From Planctomycetota bacterium (GTDB lineage: Bacteria; Planctomycetota; UBA8742; UBA2392): a stretch of DNA of 52,777 nucleotides. Location of the stretch: contig JAJVIO010000058.1 in NCBI GenBank assembly GCA_022071975.1, forward strand, positions 40,155 to 92,931. Direction: 5' to 3'. The translations under genes and the position numbers were made by a program. Numbering within the stretch: the stretch's first letter is position 1; every line of letters begins with the position of its first letter. The notes under the pieces were generated by a model. That model saw only the letters and a program-made list of their open reading frames with translations. It was not told where the DNA came from and did no database searches. Of this stretch, positions 1 through 8,100 are shown one piece after another.

Positions 1-52
1 CCGAACACCATGCGTTCTAGCTCTGGAACTTACGCGACGATGTGCTGCAATG

Positions 53-68
53 TGGCACAGATAGTGCT
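53..68 (+). promoter_or_regulatory. sigma-54 promoter (-24/-12) before the first response regulator
   Basis: The sequence TGGCACAGATAGTGCT matches the sigma-54 consensus TGGCAC-N5-TTGCW at all but one position. The invariant GG (54-55) and GC (66-67) are exactly ten bases apart. Transcription would start near 79, leaving a 5' leader of about 50 bases before the ATG at 129. Two better matches lie at 1890 and 2656. The upstream activator site, if any, would fall before the window. Confidence 0.7.
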
Positions 69-128
69 GCAAATCCGTGGCAAATTGGCGTTTCCAGTCT
101 GCCTTCGACACCGGGCAAGACAACAGCG

Positions 129-518
129 ATGTCAGCACCTGTGCACAACCGCATCCTGATCGTGGACGATGAAGCGCTCATCCGCTGGTCGCTGCGTGAA
201 CGCCTTCAGGCCGCTGGTCTGCAGGTGATCGAAGCGGCGGATGGCGCGGGCGCGCTTGACCAGATCAGCCACAACGGCATCTGCGCCGCTGTACTGGACT
301 TACGCCTGCCCGACATCAGCGGCCTTGATGTGCTCAAAGCCTTCCGGATCCATCACCCGGACTGCCCGGTATGGATCATGACCGCCTACGGTACGCCCGC
401 GGTGGAGGAACTGGCCGGGCGCCTCGGCGTGCGCGGCTTCCTGAACAAGCCCTTCGATATGGACCAGCTGGTCGATGCGGTGGTGTCTGCAATGGCCGAA
501 ACCGACGATTCCGAGTAG
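129..518 (+). CDS. single-domain response regulator (CheY-like receiver)
   Basis: This 129-aa protein is essentially one receiver domain of a two-component system, which takes a phosphoryl group from a histidine kinase onto aspartate. The acidic pair is Asp13-Asp14, the phospho-acceptor is Asp57 (in VLDLRLPD), the conserved Thr is in IMTAYG and the conserved Lys is in NKPF. There is no output domain. I chose ATG 129 over the in-frame ATG at 42, because the longer start would add a non-homologous tail and overlap the sigma-54 promoter. The N-terminal stretch resembles that of the next protein very closely (DDExLIRWSxRERL in both), so the two receivers look like duplicates. The next gene starts 10 bases after this stop, so they are probably co-transcribed. 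It could be a phosphate sink or a phosphorelay intermediate. No kinase lies in the window. Confidence 0.88.
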   Translation: MSAPVHNRILIVDDEALIRWSLRERLQAAGLQVIEAADGAGALDQISHNGICAAVLDLRLPDISGLDVLKAFRIHHPDCPVWIMTAYGTPAVEELAGRLGVRGFLNKPFDMDQLVDAVVSAMAETDDSE

Positions 519-528
519 ACTCCTTCGC

Positions 529-1881
529 ATGCCTGAAACCGTCCTGATCATCGACGATGAGTCCCTGATCCGCTGGTCCGTCCGCGAACGGCTTGAACAA
601 GAGGGATTGCATACCATTGAAGCCGCCGACGGGGCGGCCGCGCGTGGGGCCTTTGGCGACGGTGTTGACCTCGCGCTGCTCGATCTCAATCTGCCCGATG
701 CCAAGGGCCTGCAACTGATCGAAGAGTTCCGCGCCGTCAACCCGGACGTCCCCATCGTCATGATGACCGGCGACTCCAGCGCCGAGTCGGCCGTTGCCGC
801 CATGCTGGCGGGCGCTTTCCACTACCTGACCAAGCCGCTGAACCTGAGTGAGCTGGTGTTGCTGGTGAAGCAGGCGCTTGAGACCAGCCGTCTGCGCCGC
901 CAGGTGCGCGAACTGAAGCGCAAGTCGGCCTCAGACTACGGCTTTGATCACATCGTGGGAAATTCCCCGGCCATGCAGACGGCCAAAACCCTGATGGGCA
1001 AGATCGCGCGCTCACCGGCCAGCACGGTGCTGATCACCGGCGAAAGCGGCACGGGTAAAGATCTCGCCGCCAAGGCCGTGCACTACAACAGCGAGCGGCG
1101 CGACGGGCCGTTCGTGAACATCACCTGCAGCGCCCTGCCCGACGCGCTGCTGGAGAGCGAGCTGTTCGGCCACGAGAAGGGCGCTTTCACCGACGCCCGT
1201 CAGCAGAAGAAGGGGCTGTTCGAGCAGGCCGACGGCGGCACGGTGTTCCTGGATGAAATCGGCGAGATGTCGCCAATCCTGCAGGCCAAGCTGCTGCGCT
1301 TTCTCGAGGAAAAGGTCTTTCGCCGGGTGGGCGGAAACCAAGACATTAAGGTTAATGTGCGCGTGATTGCCGCGACCAACCGCGACCTGAAGGAAGAAGT
1401 AAGCAAGGGCGGCTTCCGGGAAGACCTGTTTTACCGCCTGAACGTGCTGACCGTTGAGCTACCGCCCCTGCGCGAGCGGGTGGGGGATATTCCCCTGCTT
1501 GCGGAATATTTCGCACAGCGCTTCGCCGGCGAATTCCACAAACCCATGCGAGGTGTGCATAAAGACGCCATGGCGCTGCTTGTGGGTTACGGCTGGCCCG
1601 GCAACGTGCGGGAGTTCCGCAACGCCATCGAACGCGCCGTATTGCTGTGCGAGCGCGACCAGCTCAGCCGTGATGCCTTCAGCGGCCTTGAGAAGAGCGG
1701 CGGGCTCAGCGCTGACATCGAGCTTCCCGCCGAGGGAATAAACCTCGAGCACCTGGAGCGCAGCCTGGTCGAGCAGGCCCTTGAGCGCACCAAGGGGAAC
1801 CAGACACAGGCGGCGAAACTGCTTGGTTTGAACCGAGACCAGATCCGTTATCGCATCGAAAAGTTCGGCCTTTCGCGCTGA
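529..1881 (+). CDS. NtrC-family sigma-54-dependent response regulator
   Basis: A 450-aa transcription activator that remodels sigma-54 RNA polymerase by ATP hydrolysis. Domains in order: receiver (about 1-120, phospho-acceptor Asp52, Lys in TKPL), AAA+ domain (about 140-370) with Walker A GESGTGKD at 171-178, Walker B VFLDEIGE near 239, sigma-54-contact loop GAFTDA at 218-223 and arginine-finger region FREDLFYRL near 296, then a Fis-type helix-turn-helix at the C-terminus ([19 protein letters not shown]). The contact loop has Asp where classical members have the second Gly; I believe other family members carry this variant, so I read the protein as active. ATG 529 is preferred to 475 because the family begins directly with the receiver. 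With sigma-54 promoters before 129, 1943 and 2726, it is the obvious candidate to control its own operon and the two following genes. Confidence 0.95.
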   Translation: MPETVLIIDDESLIRWSVRERLEQEGLHTIEAADGAAARGAFGDGVDLALLDLNLPDAKGLQLIEEFRAVNPDVPIVMMTGDSSAESAVAAMLAGAFHYLTKPLNLSELVLLVKQALETSRLRRQVRELKRKSASDYGFDHIVGNSPAMQTAKTLMGKIARSPASTVLITGESGTGKDLAAKAVHYNSERRDGPFVNITCSALPDALLESELFGHEKGAFTDARQQKKGLFEQADGGTVFLDEIGEMSPILQAKLLRFLEEKVFRRVGGNQDIKVNVRVIAATNRDLKEEVSKGGFREDLFYRLNVLTVELPPLRERVGDIPLLAEYFAQRFAGEFHKPMRGVHKDAMALLVGYGWPGNVREFRNAIERAVLLCERDQLSRDAFSGLEKSGGLSADIELPAEGINLEHLERSLVEQALERTKGNQTQAAKLLGLNRDQIRYRIEKFGLSR

Positions 1882-1889
1882 GCACGAAG

Positions 1890-1905
1890 TGGCACGGCAG
1901 TTGCA
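1890..1905 (+). promoter_or_regulatory. sigma-54 promoter driving the ECF sigma factor
   Basis: TGGCACGGCAGTTGCA matches the -24/-12 consensus at every defined position, with GG (1891-1892) and GC (1903-1904) ten bases apart. It sits only 9 bases after the stop of the sigma-54 activator. The predicted start near 1916 gives a leader of about 27 bases to ATG 1943. Confidence 0.9.
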
Positions 1906-1942
1906 ATCATGGGTCCCTATCTCAAGTCGGGAAAGGGACGCC

Positions 1943-2506
1943 ATGAAGAAGCCGGAGACTCGCCGCGATCTGTTTGAAACGCAGGCCCTGCCGCACCGCC
2001 AGTTCCTGTTCGGACAGGCTTACTACCACACCCGCAACGCCTCCGACGCCGAGGACCTGGTACAGGAAACCTTTGCGCGCGCGTTTGAACGCTTCCACCA
2101 GTACAAGCAGGGCACCAACCTGAAGGCCTGGCTGTCGCGCATCATGTCGAACCTGTTCTTCAGTGATTGCCGCCGCCGCAAGGCGCGGGTGCAGGCCGGC
2201 GCGATCGAAGGGCTGGAGAACATCGTGCCCGCGGCCGACCTGCCCGACACGCGCCCGCAACTCGAAGCCATGTCGCCCGCTGAAATGCTGGCCGACGAGC
2301 GCTTCCTGCAGTCGCTGGATGAGCGCCTGAAGAAGGGGCTGGAAGACATGAGCCTGCGCTACCGGGACGCCTTCCTGCTCAGCACCATCTGCGACATGAG
2401 CTGCACGGAAGTCGCCCGCAAGCTGAAGGTGCCCGTGGGGACCGTGATGTCGCGCCTGCACCGTGCCAAGGCGGCCCTGCGCGAAGCCTACTTGCAATCC
2501 GCCTGA
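1943..2506 (+). CDS. ECF-type RNA polymerase sigma factor
   Basis: A 187-aa alternative sigma factor of the extracytoplasmic-function group, which directs RNA polymerase to its own promoter class. Region 2 is clear around residues 25-80 (SDAEDLVQETFARAFERF and LKAWLSRIMSNLF). Region 4 is clear near the end (helix-turn-helix CTEVARKLKVPVGTVMSRLHRA). No region 1.1 or 3 is seen, as expected for ECF factors. ATG 1943 follows a purine-rich ribosome site (GAAAGGGA) and lies downstream of the sigma-54 start, so the in-frame ATG at 1889 is excluded. No anti-sigma gene follows. Control may instead be transcriptional through the sigma-54 promoter, which would place this gene second in a sigma cascade. 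A strong terminator follows directly. Confidence 0.93.
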   Translation: MKKPETRRDLFETQALPHRQFLFGQAYYHTRNASDAEDLVQETFARAFERFHQYKQGTNLKAWLSRIMSNLFFSDCRRRKARVQAGAIEGLENIVPAADLPDTRPQLEAMSPAEMLADERFLQSLDERLKKGLEDMSLRYRDAFLLSTICDMSCTEVARKLKVPVGTVMSRLHRAKAALREAYLQSA

Positions 2507-2511
2507 GTGGC

Positions 2512-2561
2512 GCCCCGACGCAAAGAAGCCGCGCAGCAGCGCGGCTTTTTAGCGTCGGGGC
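2512..2561 (+). terminator. rho-independent terminator with nested outer inverted repeat
   Basis: The core hairpin is AAGCCGCGC (2526-2534), loop AGCA, GCGCGGCTT (2539-2547), then a T-run to 2550. A perfect 10-base outer repeat, GCCCCGACGC (2512-2521) with GCGTCGGGGC (2552-2561), brackets it. The structure begins 6 bases after the ECF stop and isolates that gene from the next promoter. Confidence 0.88.
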
Positions 2562-2579
2562 GGAAACGGGGCGTTATGC

Positions 2580-2611
2580 GGAAATATCCCCGCACCCGGG
2601 GAAGATTCCCC
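2580..2611 (+). promoter_or_regulatory. candidate upstream activator site for the 2656 sigma-54 promoter
   Basis: GGGGAAGATTCCCC (2598-2611) is a perfect 6-base inverted repeat. A related element, GGAAATATCCCC, lies at 2580-2591. Both sit 45-76 bases upstream of the -24 element, within the usual range for NtrC-type enhancer sites. The binding protein, presumably the activator at 529, is inferred. Confidence 0.45.
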
Positions 2612-2655
2612 ACTCGCAAACCGGCTCTGCAGGCCAAACCGAGCGCTGTCTGTAT

Positions 2656-2671
2656 TGGCACAACGGTTGCA
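2656..2671 (+). promoter_or_regulatory. sigma-54 promoter before the BNR-repeat secreted protein
   Basis: TGGCACAACGGTTGCA matches the -24/-12 consensus at every defined position, with GG (2657-2658) and GC (2669-2670) ten bases apart. A start near 2682 would give a leader of about 44 bases, containing the ribosome site AGGAAGAGGA just before ATG 2726. Confidence 0.9.
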
Positions 2672-2725
2672 TGCCCTCCGGCGAATTCATGCTCGACAAC
2701 TTTCGAAGGAAGAGGATATTGCATC

Positions 2726-4882
2726 ATGAGGATTACCAAGACCACTCGACGTCTGCTGATTGCCGCGCCGGTGCTGGCGCTGATGGCGGGTATCGCGTAC
2801 GCAGGCCTGCAGATCGCGCTGACGACGCCGACGTCGATTTCGGTGACGCCTACCACCGGCGTGGACGGCGAAGCGGCCTACAAGGGCAAGCTGATCTACC
2901 TGCAGTACGAGACCAGCAGTGGGTCAGGCGTGTATGAAGACACGCTGATCAGCGTGTACGCCGACTCGCCGAACCCCGCCAACCAGGTGTGGGACTACAC
3001 CGGCGAACTGCGCGGCGCGCGCGACATCTTCGTGACGCGCTCGACGGACCACGGCGTTACCTGGTCGCAGCCGGTCAACATTACCAACTTCACCAATCTG
3101 TTCAGCGCCACAGCAGACCCGGACGGCGTTGGTCCGCTGGGCCAGACCACCTACTGGGGAGACTGCGACAAGCCCACACTGCTGGGCACCACCCAGACCG
3201 GCAAAAACGCCGTGGTCTTCTTCGCGGCCAGCTACAATGCCCTGCTGAACGGCAACCAGAAAACCGCGACTTACCCCGAGTTCGGCGGCGTCGAGGTTCC
3301 CTACCAGTGCACCTACGTCGCATGGACCAAGGACGCCGGACTGAACTGGACCTTGCAGCAGCTCTCCGACGGCGTGCGCGACTCCAAGCAGAACAACGGC
3401 CACCAGACCGGCGCAGGCTTCGCGCTGGTCTGGCAGGAGGACCCGCACGGCCTGCAACCCGGCCAGGCAGAAGGCCCCGGCGACGGCGGCAGCGGCGCCA
3501 AGACAAGCCAGGGCACCGACGTGTGGTACACGGCCGTCACCCGCTCGGCCATGAACGGCGCCGGCTTCACCGGCTTCCCGGCCGGCGTGCGCGTCACCGA
3601 CAACTTCACCAGCCGCGACCAGGACAACCTTGAGTACGGCCCGGAGCGCGCCTCCCGCGCAAACGTGGCGATCATCGGCACCACGGCCGTAATCGCCTAC
3701 GAAGAAACCAAGGCGCTGGAACAATTCGACACCGGCAAGTACATCCGCTACCACACAAGCACACCCTTCAGCACAGTCACCACCAGCGAAACTGGATTCG
3801 AGAGCCACGCCTACGGCCTGACCGGCGACGTCACCAAGGGCCAGGGCTGGATCATCAGCGACCCGGCCGAAAACGCCCGCCGCGTGCGCATTGTCAACCA
3901 GGGCACGCCAGGCCCCACCACCGGCCTGCTGTTCGCATTCGTGTATCGCCAGGGCTTGTATGACCAGGGCGGCCCGGCCGACATCATGGTGCGCACCGGT
4001 CGCAAAAACGCCGCGGACATGAACTCGACCGGCCTGCGCCCGGAAGACCTGTATCCCTCGGTCAACTTCAGCAGCACCGCGACGTACCCGCTGCCGACCG
4101 GACTCAACACCGGCAGTGACCGCGAGCTGGCGGCAAGCAACGCCAATCCGCTCAATGTCAGCAGCCGTCTGGGCCTTACCGCCGAAAGCGACGACGACAA
4201 CATCGAGAACGCGCTGGCGCACCGCGGCGAGGTTGACGGCGATGAAATCATCATCGGCTACTCCTGGACCAACGACGGCACCCTGGCGCGCTACACCGAC
4301 CTGGCCAACTTCAACTTCTTCATCCGCCGCAGCTTTGACGGCGGCGACACCTGGGAAGCGCAGCGCAACCTAACCAACATCACGGACACCAAGATCAGTG
4401 TGCGTGAGCCGCGCATCGTGAAGACGCCCAAGAACACCGACCCTGCCCGGCCGCAGGCGACCGGCACGTTCTTCGTGGCCTGGGGCACCGAGGTGAACCA
4501 GTACGAGCACCTGGCTGAGAGCGTGATCAACCTGGACATCTTTGTTACCCGTACCGTCAACGACGGCCTGACCTTCGAGCCGGTACAGCTGCTCTCGCAG
4601 GCGACGATCGACGCCGAAGACGAGGAGTCGCAACTGCGCCCTGAGCCGGAGGGTACGGTCGTCCATGCGGTCTTCATGGACAAAAACACCACGACCGGCG
4701 CGCTGAACGTGATGTACAGCCGCGGCCTGGAAATCACCGTGCCGGACCCCGTCAGCGACGACGGTGACGACGACGGCGGCTGCAGCACCGGCGGCAGCGG
4801 AACTCCGTGGCTGCTGATGCTGGGCGCGCTGGCGCTGGGTGCTTTGGCCCTGCGTATCGGCGATCGCGCGCGCCGCAGCTAG
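2726..4882 (+). CDS. secreted BNR/Asp-box (sialidase-like propeller) protein with C-terminal sorting tag
   Basis: A 718-aa exported protein. A Sec signal peptide occupies residues 1-26 (MRITKTTRR, a hydrophobic core, then AGIAYA). The body has Asp-box motifs typical of BNR/sialidase beta-propellers: STDHGVTW, SFDGGDTW and the weaker TKDAGLNW and TVNDGLTF. I do not see enough to assign a hydrolase activity; catalytic Arg/Tyr/Asp residues of sialidases could not be placed. The C-terminus is an acidic linker, DDDGGCSTGGSG, a hydrophobic segment and a basic end (RIGDRARRS). This tripartite tail recurs at 8640-8754 and 27100-26974 and resembles MYXO-CTERM or GlyGly-CTERM sorting tags. ATG 2726 is fixed by the signal peptide, the ribosome site and the upstream sigma-54 promoter; the in-frame open stretch from 2507 is leader. 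I recall similar proteins being named choice-of-anchor O, but cannot verify this. Confidence 0.82.
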   Translation: MRITKTTRRLLIAAPVLALMAGIAYAGLQIALTTPTSISVTPTTGVDGEAAYKGKLIYLQYETSSGSGVYEDTLISVYADSPNPANQVWDYTGELRGARDIFVTRSTDHGVTWSQPVNITNFTNLFSATADPDGVGPLGQTTYWGDCDKPTLLGTTQTGKNAVVFFAASYNALLNGNQKTATYPEFGGVEVPYQCTYVAWTKDAGLNWTLQQLSDGVRDSKQNNGHQTGAGFALVWQEDPHGLQPGQAEGPGDGGSGAKTSQGTDVWYTAVTRSAMNGAGFTGFPAGVRVTDNFTSRDQDNLEYGPERASRANVAIIGTTAVIAYEETKALEQFDTGKYIRYHTSTPFSTVTTSETGFESHAYGLTGDVTKGQGWIISDPAENARRVRIVNQGTPGPTTGLLFAFVYRQGLYDQGGPADIMVRTGRKNAADMNSTGLRPEDLYPSVNFSSTATYPLPTGLNTGSDRELAASNANPLNVSSRLGLTAESDDDNIENALAHRGEVDGDEIIIGYSWTNDGTLARYTDLANFNFFIRRSFDGGDTWEAQRNLTNITDTKISVREPRIVKTPKNTDPARPQATGTFFVAWGTEVNQYEHLAESVINLDIFVTRTVNDGLTFEPVQLLSQATIDAEDEESQLRPEPEGTVVHAVFMDKNTTTGALNVMYSRGLEITVPDPVSDDGDDDGGCSTGGSGTPWLLMLGALALGALALRIGDRARRS

Positions 4883-4897
4883 GCGAAAACATGGACG

Positions 4898-4933
4898 ACG
4901 GGCCGGGACCCGGTGTCCCGGCCCGTTTCCGTT
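4898..4933 (+). terminator. rho-independent terminator after the BNR protein
   Basis: A 12-base stem, ACGGGCCGGGAC (4898-4909) with GTCCCGGCCCGT (4915-4926), closes a 5-base loop and is followed by TTCCGTT. Its core is the same as that of the terminator at 8775. Confidence 0.88.
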
Positions 4934-5087
4934 AAGTAGAGGCAACGCTGCGGAAGAGTCCGTGCGCCAGAAAAAAACCCGTTGCACGGATGGTTTGAGA
5001 GGGCGGTCGCATTTCCACTTTAAGCGGGGCGAATCTACGCAAACTTACGCGACTCTCCGCTAGTCGCATTCGAATCGAATATGGATC

Positions 5088-5093
5088 AGGAGG
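5088..5093 (+). promoter_or_regulatory. strong ribosome binding site without a canonical start codon after it
   Basis: AGGAGG is followed at normal spacing by the in-frame codons ACC AAG AAA, not by ATG, GTG or TTG. The codons from 5101 onward encode a convincing signal peptide (TKKPGSTISLAILLVGLTLA, then PALSA). This suggests the original start was here and was mutated, miscalled, or is non-canonical. Confidence 0.6.
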
Positions 5094-5139
5094 CAGGACC
5101 AAGAAACCTGGAAGTACAATATCGCTGGCCATACTGCTG

Positions 5140-8100
5140 GTGGGGCTCACGCTCGCCCCTGCGCTAAGCGCGGCCACCATCGTCTGGAGCGGCGCCGGCG
5201 ACGGCACTACCTGGAGCCAGGGCACGAACTGGGTCGGCGGCGTGGCGCCGACGGCCGCCGACGAGGCGCTGTTTGACGGCACCTCTGCCACCGCTCCAAC
5301 CACGGTGACCGGATTGACCAATACTCTGCAGCGCATCACCGTGAACTCGGGCGCCAGCGCGAACCTGAACCTGACACTGGTGATGACCGGCAACGTGACG
5401 CTGACCGGCTCGGCCGGCGCTTCGCTGTTTCTCGGCGCTGGCGATGCCGCGACGTTCCAGAGCGACAGCGCCACGGTGCGCACGCTCGAAATCCAGGCCG
5501 ACCTGGATTCGTCCGGCGGCGCCGGCACCAGCTACACCTTCGCCGACACCGTCACGCTCAACACCACGACCAGCGGGTTGGCACTGGTGGTGCGCGACCA
5601 GAGCAGCCTGATCGTGCAAGGCCTGCTCGCAATCGACATCGACACCGACCTGCAGGTGAACAACACGACCGGCACGAGCGTGGTCAACTTCAACGACATC
5701 GACCTGGGCGGCTACCTGATGCCGACTGACACAGGCGGTACGCCGGTGGTGACCATCACGGGCGACATCCTGTACACCGCGACCACCAGCGCCTGGGACG
5801 ACGGCAACGTGAACAGCGATTTTGAGGTGCACTTTCAGGGCGCGCTGGTGGACTTCAACAGTCAGACCAGCCTGGAGTTTGACTTCGACCAGAGCTCGGT
5901 GTTCTTCGAGTCCGCGCTGGTGATCCAGGATACCGGCGCGGCCGCCACCTACAGTGAGCCGCCACGCTACAACAACGCCACTGTGGCGGCGGGCGGCAGC
6001 GTGACACACAATGCGGGAACCTACGGTATCGCAGTCTGGTCTTCGCTGACGTTCAACGGCGCGTTCAACATCGGTGACAACTCGCTGGAACACTTCGGCA
6101 GCAGCTGGACGGTCAATACCGGCGGCAGCTTCGTGCAGAGTGCAACGCCCGGCACCATCACGCTATACAACAACGTGCTGCTGGACGGCACCTTCTCGAT
6201 TGCCGGCAACCTGGATGTCCAGTCCGACAGCCTGGTGGCCCTCGGCGCAGACGTCACGTTCAACGGCCAGGTCACACTCAATGCCGACTTCGGCGCCGAC
6301 GAAGACGGTGCGACTACCACCGACATGGCAACCCTGCGATTCAACGGAGCTTTGGTGTCCAACTCCGGCAGCCTGCTGGTCGGCGAAGGCCGTCACTACT
6401 TCGGCGGACTGGTCGACCTGGATGTCGCAGACAACCTGGTCGTCGGTCCCAGCGGCTCCAACACTGACCCCGAGGTGCACCTCACCGGCGCCGCCCAGGC
6501 CATCAACTTCAGCGCTGGCGGCTCATACTTCATCGTCACCTCCGTGGCGGCCACAACCAGTGTGACCCAGTCCGGCCTGATGATCCTGGCCGGTGATCTG
6601 AACCTGTCCGGCTCGACCCAGGCCACGGTGTGGACCTCGGCCGCGGGCTCGGACATTCAGGTGGGTGACGGTACCTTCGGCATACAAGGCACACTCACCA
6701 TGGACAACGCCGACGCGAACTTCCTCGGCATCACCATCCGCGAAGTGAACAACGGCAGCAACTTTGGTGAGCACAGCGAATACAACTTCACCCGCGTCAC
6801 CGGCGGCACCGGCATCATCAACATGGGCTGGTACCTGACCGTTGAGGGCGACACTACCGACAACTCCGGCACCGGTGGCGCGACCATCGAGCAGGAGAGC
6901 GGCGGCGCGATCCTGAACGTCACAAACTGTGAAATCGTGCTCGACAAAACCGTGATTGACCCGGGCACCACGGCGCCCATCGCCGTGATGATCCTGGACG
7001 GCGAGTCCGACAGCGTTGTGCCGGCCGCCGGCTCACCGCCCGCGCCCGCCGACTGGGAAGGAAACGGCGCCGAGCTGAACATGGAAGCCTCCGTCCTGCG
7101 CACGCCGTTCATCAAGGTGGGCGTGGCTGCTATGACCGTCGGCCTTGTCGCGCCCCCGATTACCGAGCACATGGGCTCCAAGTTCCGTGCCCAGAACAAC
7201 TGCACGCTCGAGTTCAACCTCAGCGGCGTGGGCAACGGCCTGATCGCCGGGCACTACGCGGAAGTCATGCTGCGCGACGCGACCCTGGGCGGCGAAGGCT
7301 CCTACCAGGTCGTGACAGTGCCGGAAACCAACTACACCGTGATGTGGAATTGCAGTGTGGACCGTGGCACGGCGGTTGGCGGCACACCCAGCGTGAAGAT
7401 CTACGTAGGCGGCCTGAACATCTACATGATCGGCAACACCTTCAACGCGCTGAACAGCAACGGCGTGTGGATCCGGCCGAACGCAATCGTGCGCGCCTTC
7501 AACGACAACCTCTTCACCAACAACACCGGACAGGGCGGCGGCACTCCCTCGCACATCACTCTGCAGGGCCTGGCCGCGGGCAGTGCAGCGAACTGGGACA
7601 ACAACTACTTCGACAACAGCGTCAACACCGGCAGTGGCGGCCTGTTCGTCAACGTCATGTCCGGCAGCAACCCCGTGCAGTTCCGCGTGCCTGCCGGCAG
7701 TCCCTTCGGCTTCGGCGTGGTCGGCTTCAGCGTGACCGCGGCCCAGGCCGAAACCTTCGACAACGACGCGGCTGTGGTCGGTACCGACGTGACTTGGAAC
7801 GACGCCGCCAACGAACTGACCGTAACCGACGAAAGTGCCGGTCTGCCCGCCGGACTGGTCACCGACAGCGGAGTATCCCACCAGACCGTGATGCTGTTCG
7901 GCTTGTCGGCCGCGCCGGGCAACGTGGTGGTCAACGGAGTGACACTGGAAGTAGACGCCTATGGCGCTTCGCTGGATGAAGCCGACGTTGCCAGCTTCAC
8001 CCTGTTCGAAGACGCCAACCAGAACGGCGCCTACGACACCGGCGAGGAGTTCGCGGCGGCCACGCTGAACGCGGCCTATGCTGGCGGCGGCACCATGACC

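Noticed and set aside
957-1495. GGGAAATTCCCC and GGGGATATTCCCC near 957 and 1483, resembling the enhancer at 2598
   Set aside because: Both fall on codons of conserved protein motifs (GNSPAMQ and RERxGDIPLL), so the similarity is probably coding chance. They also lie hundreds of bases from a sigma-54 promoter.
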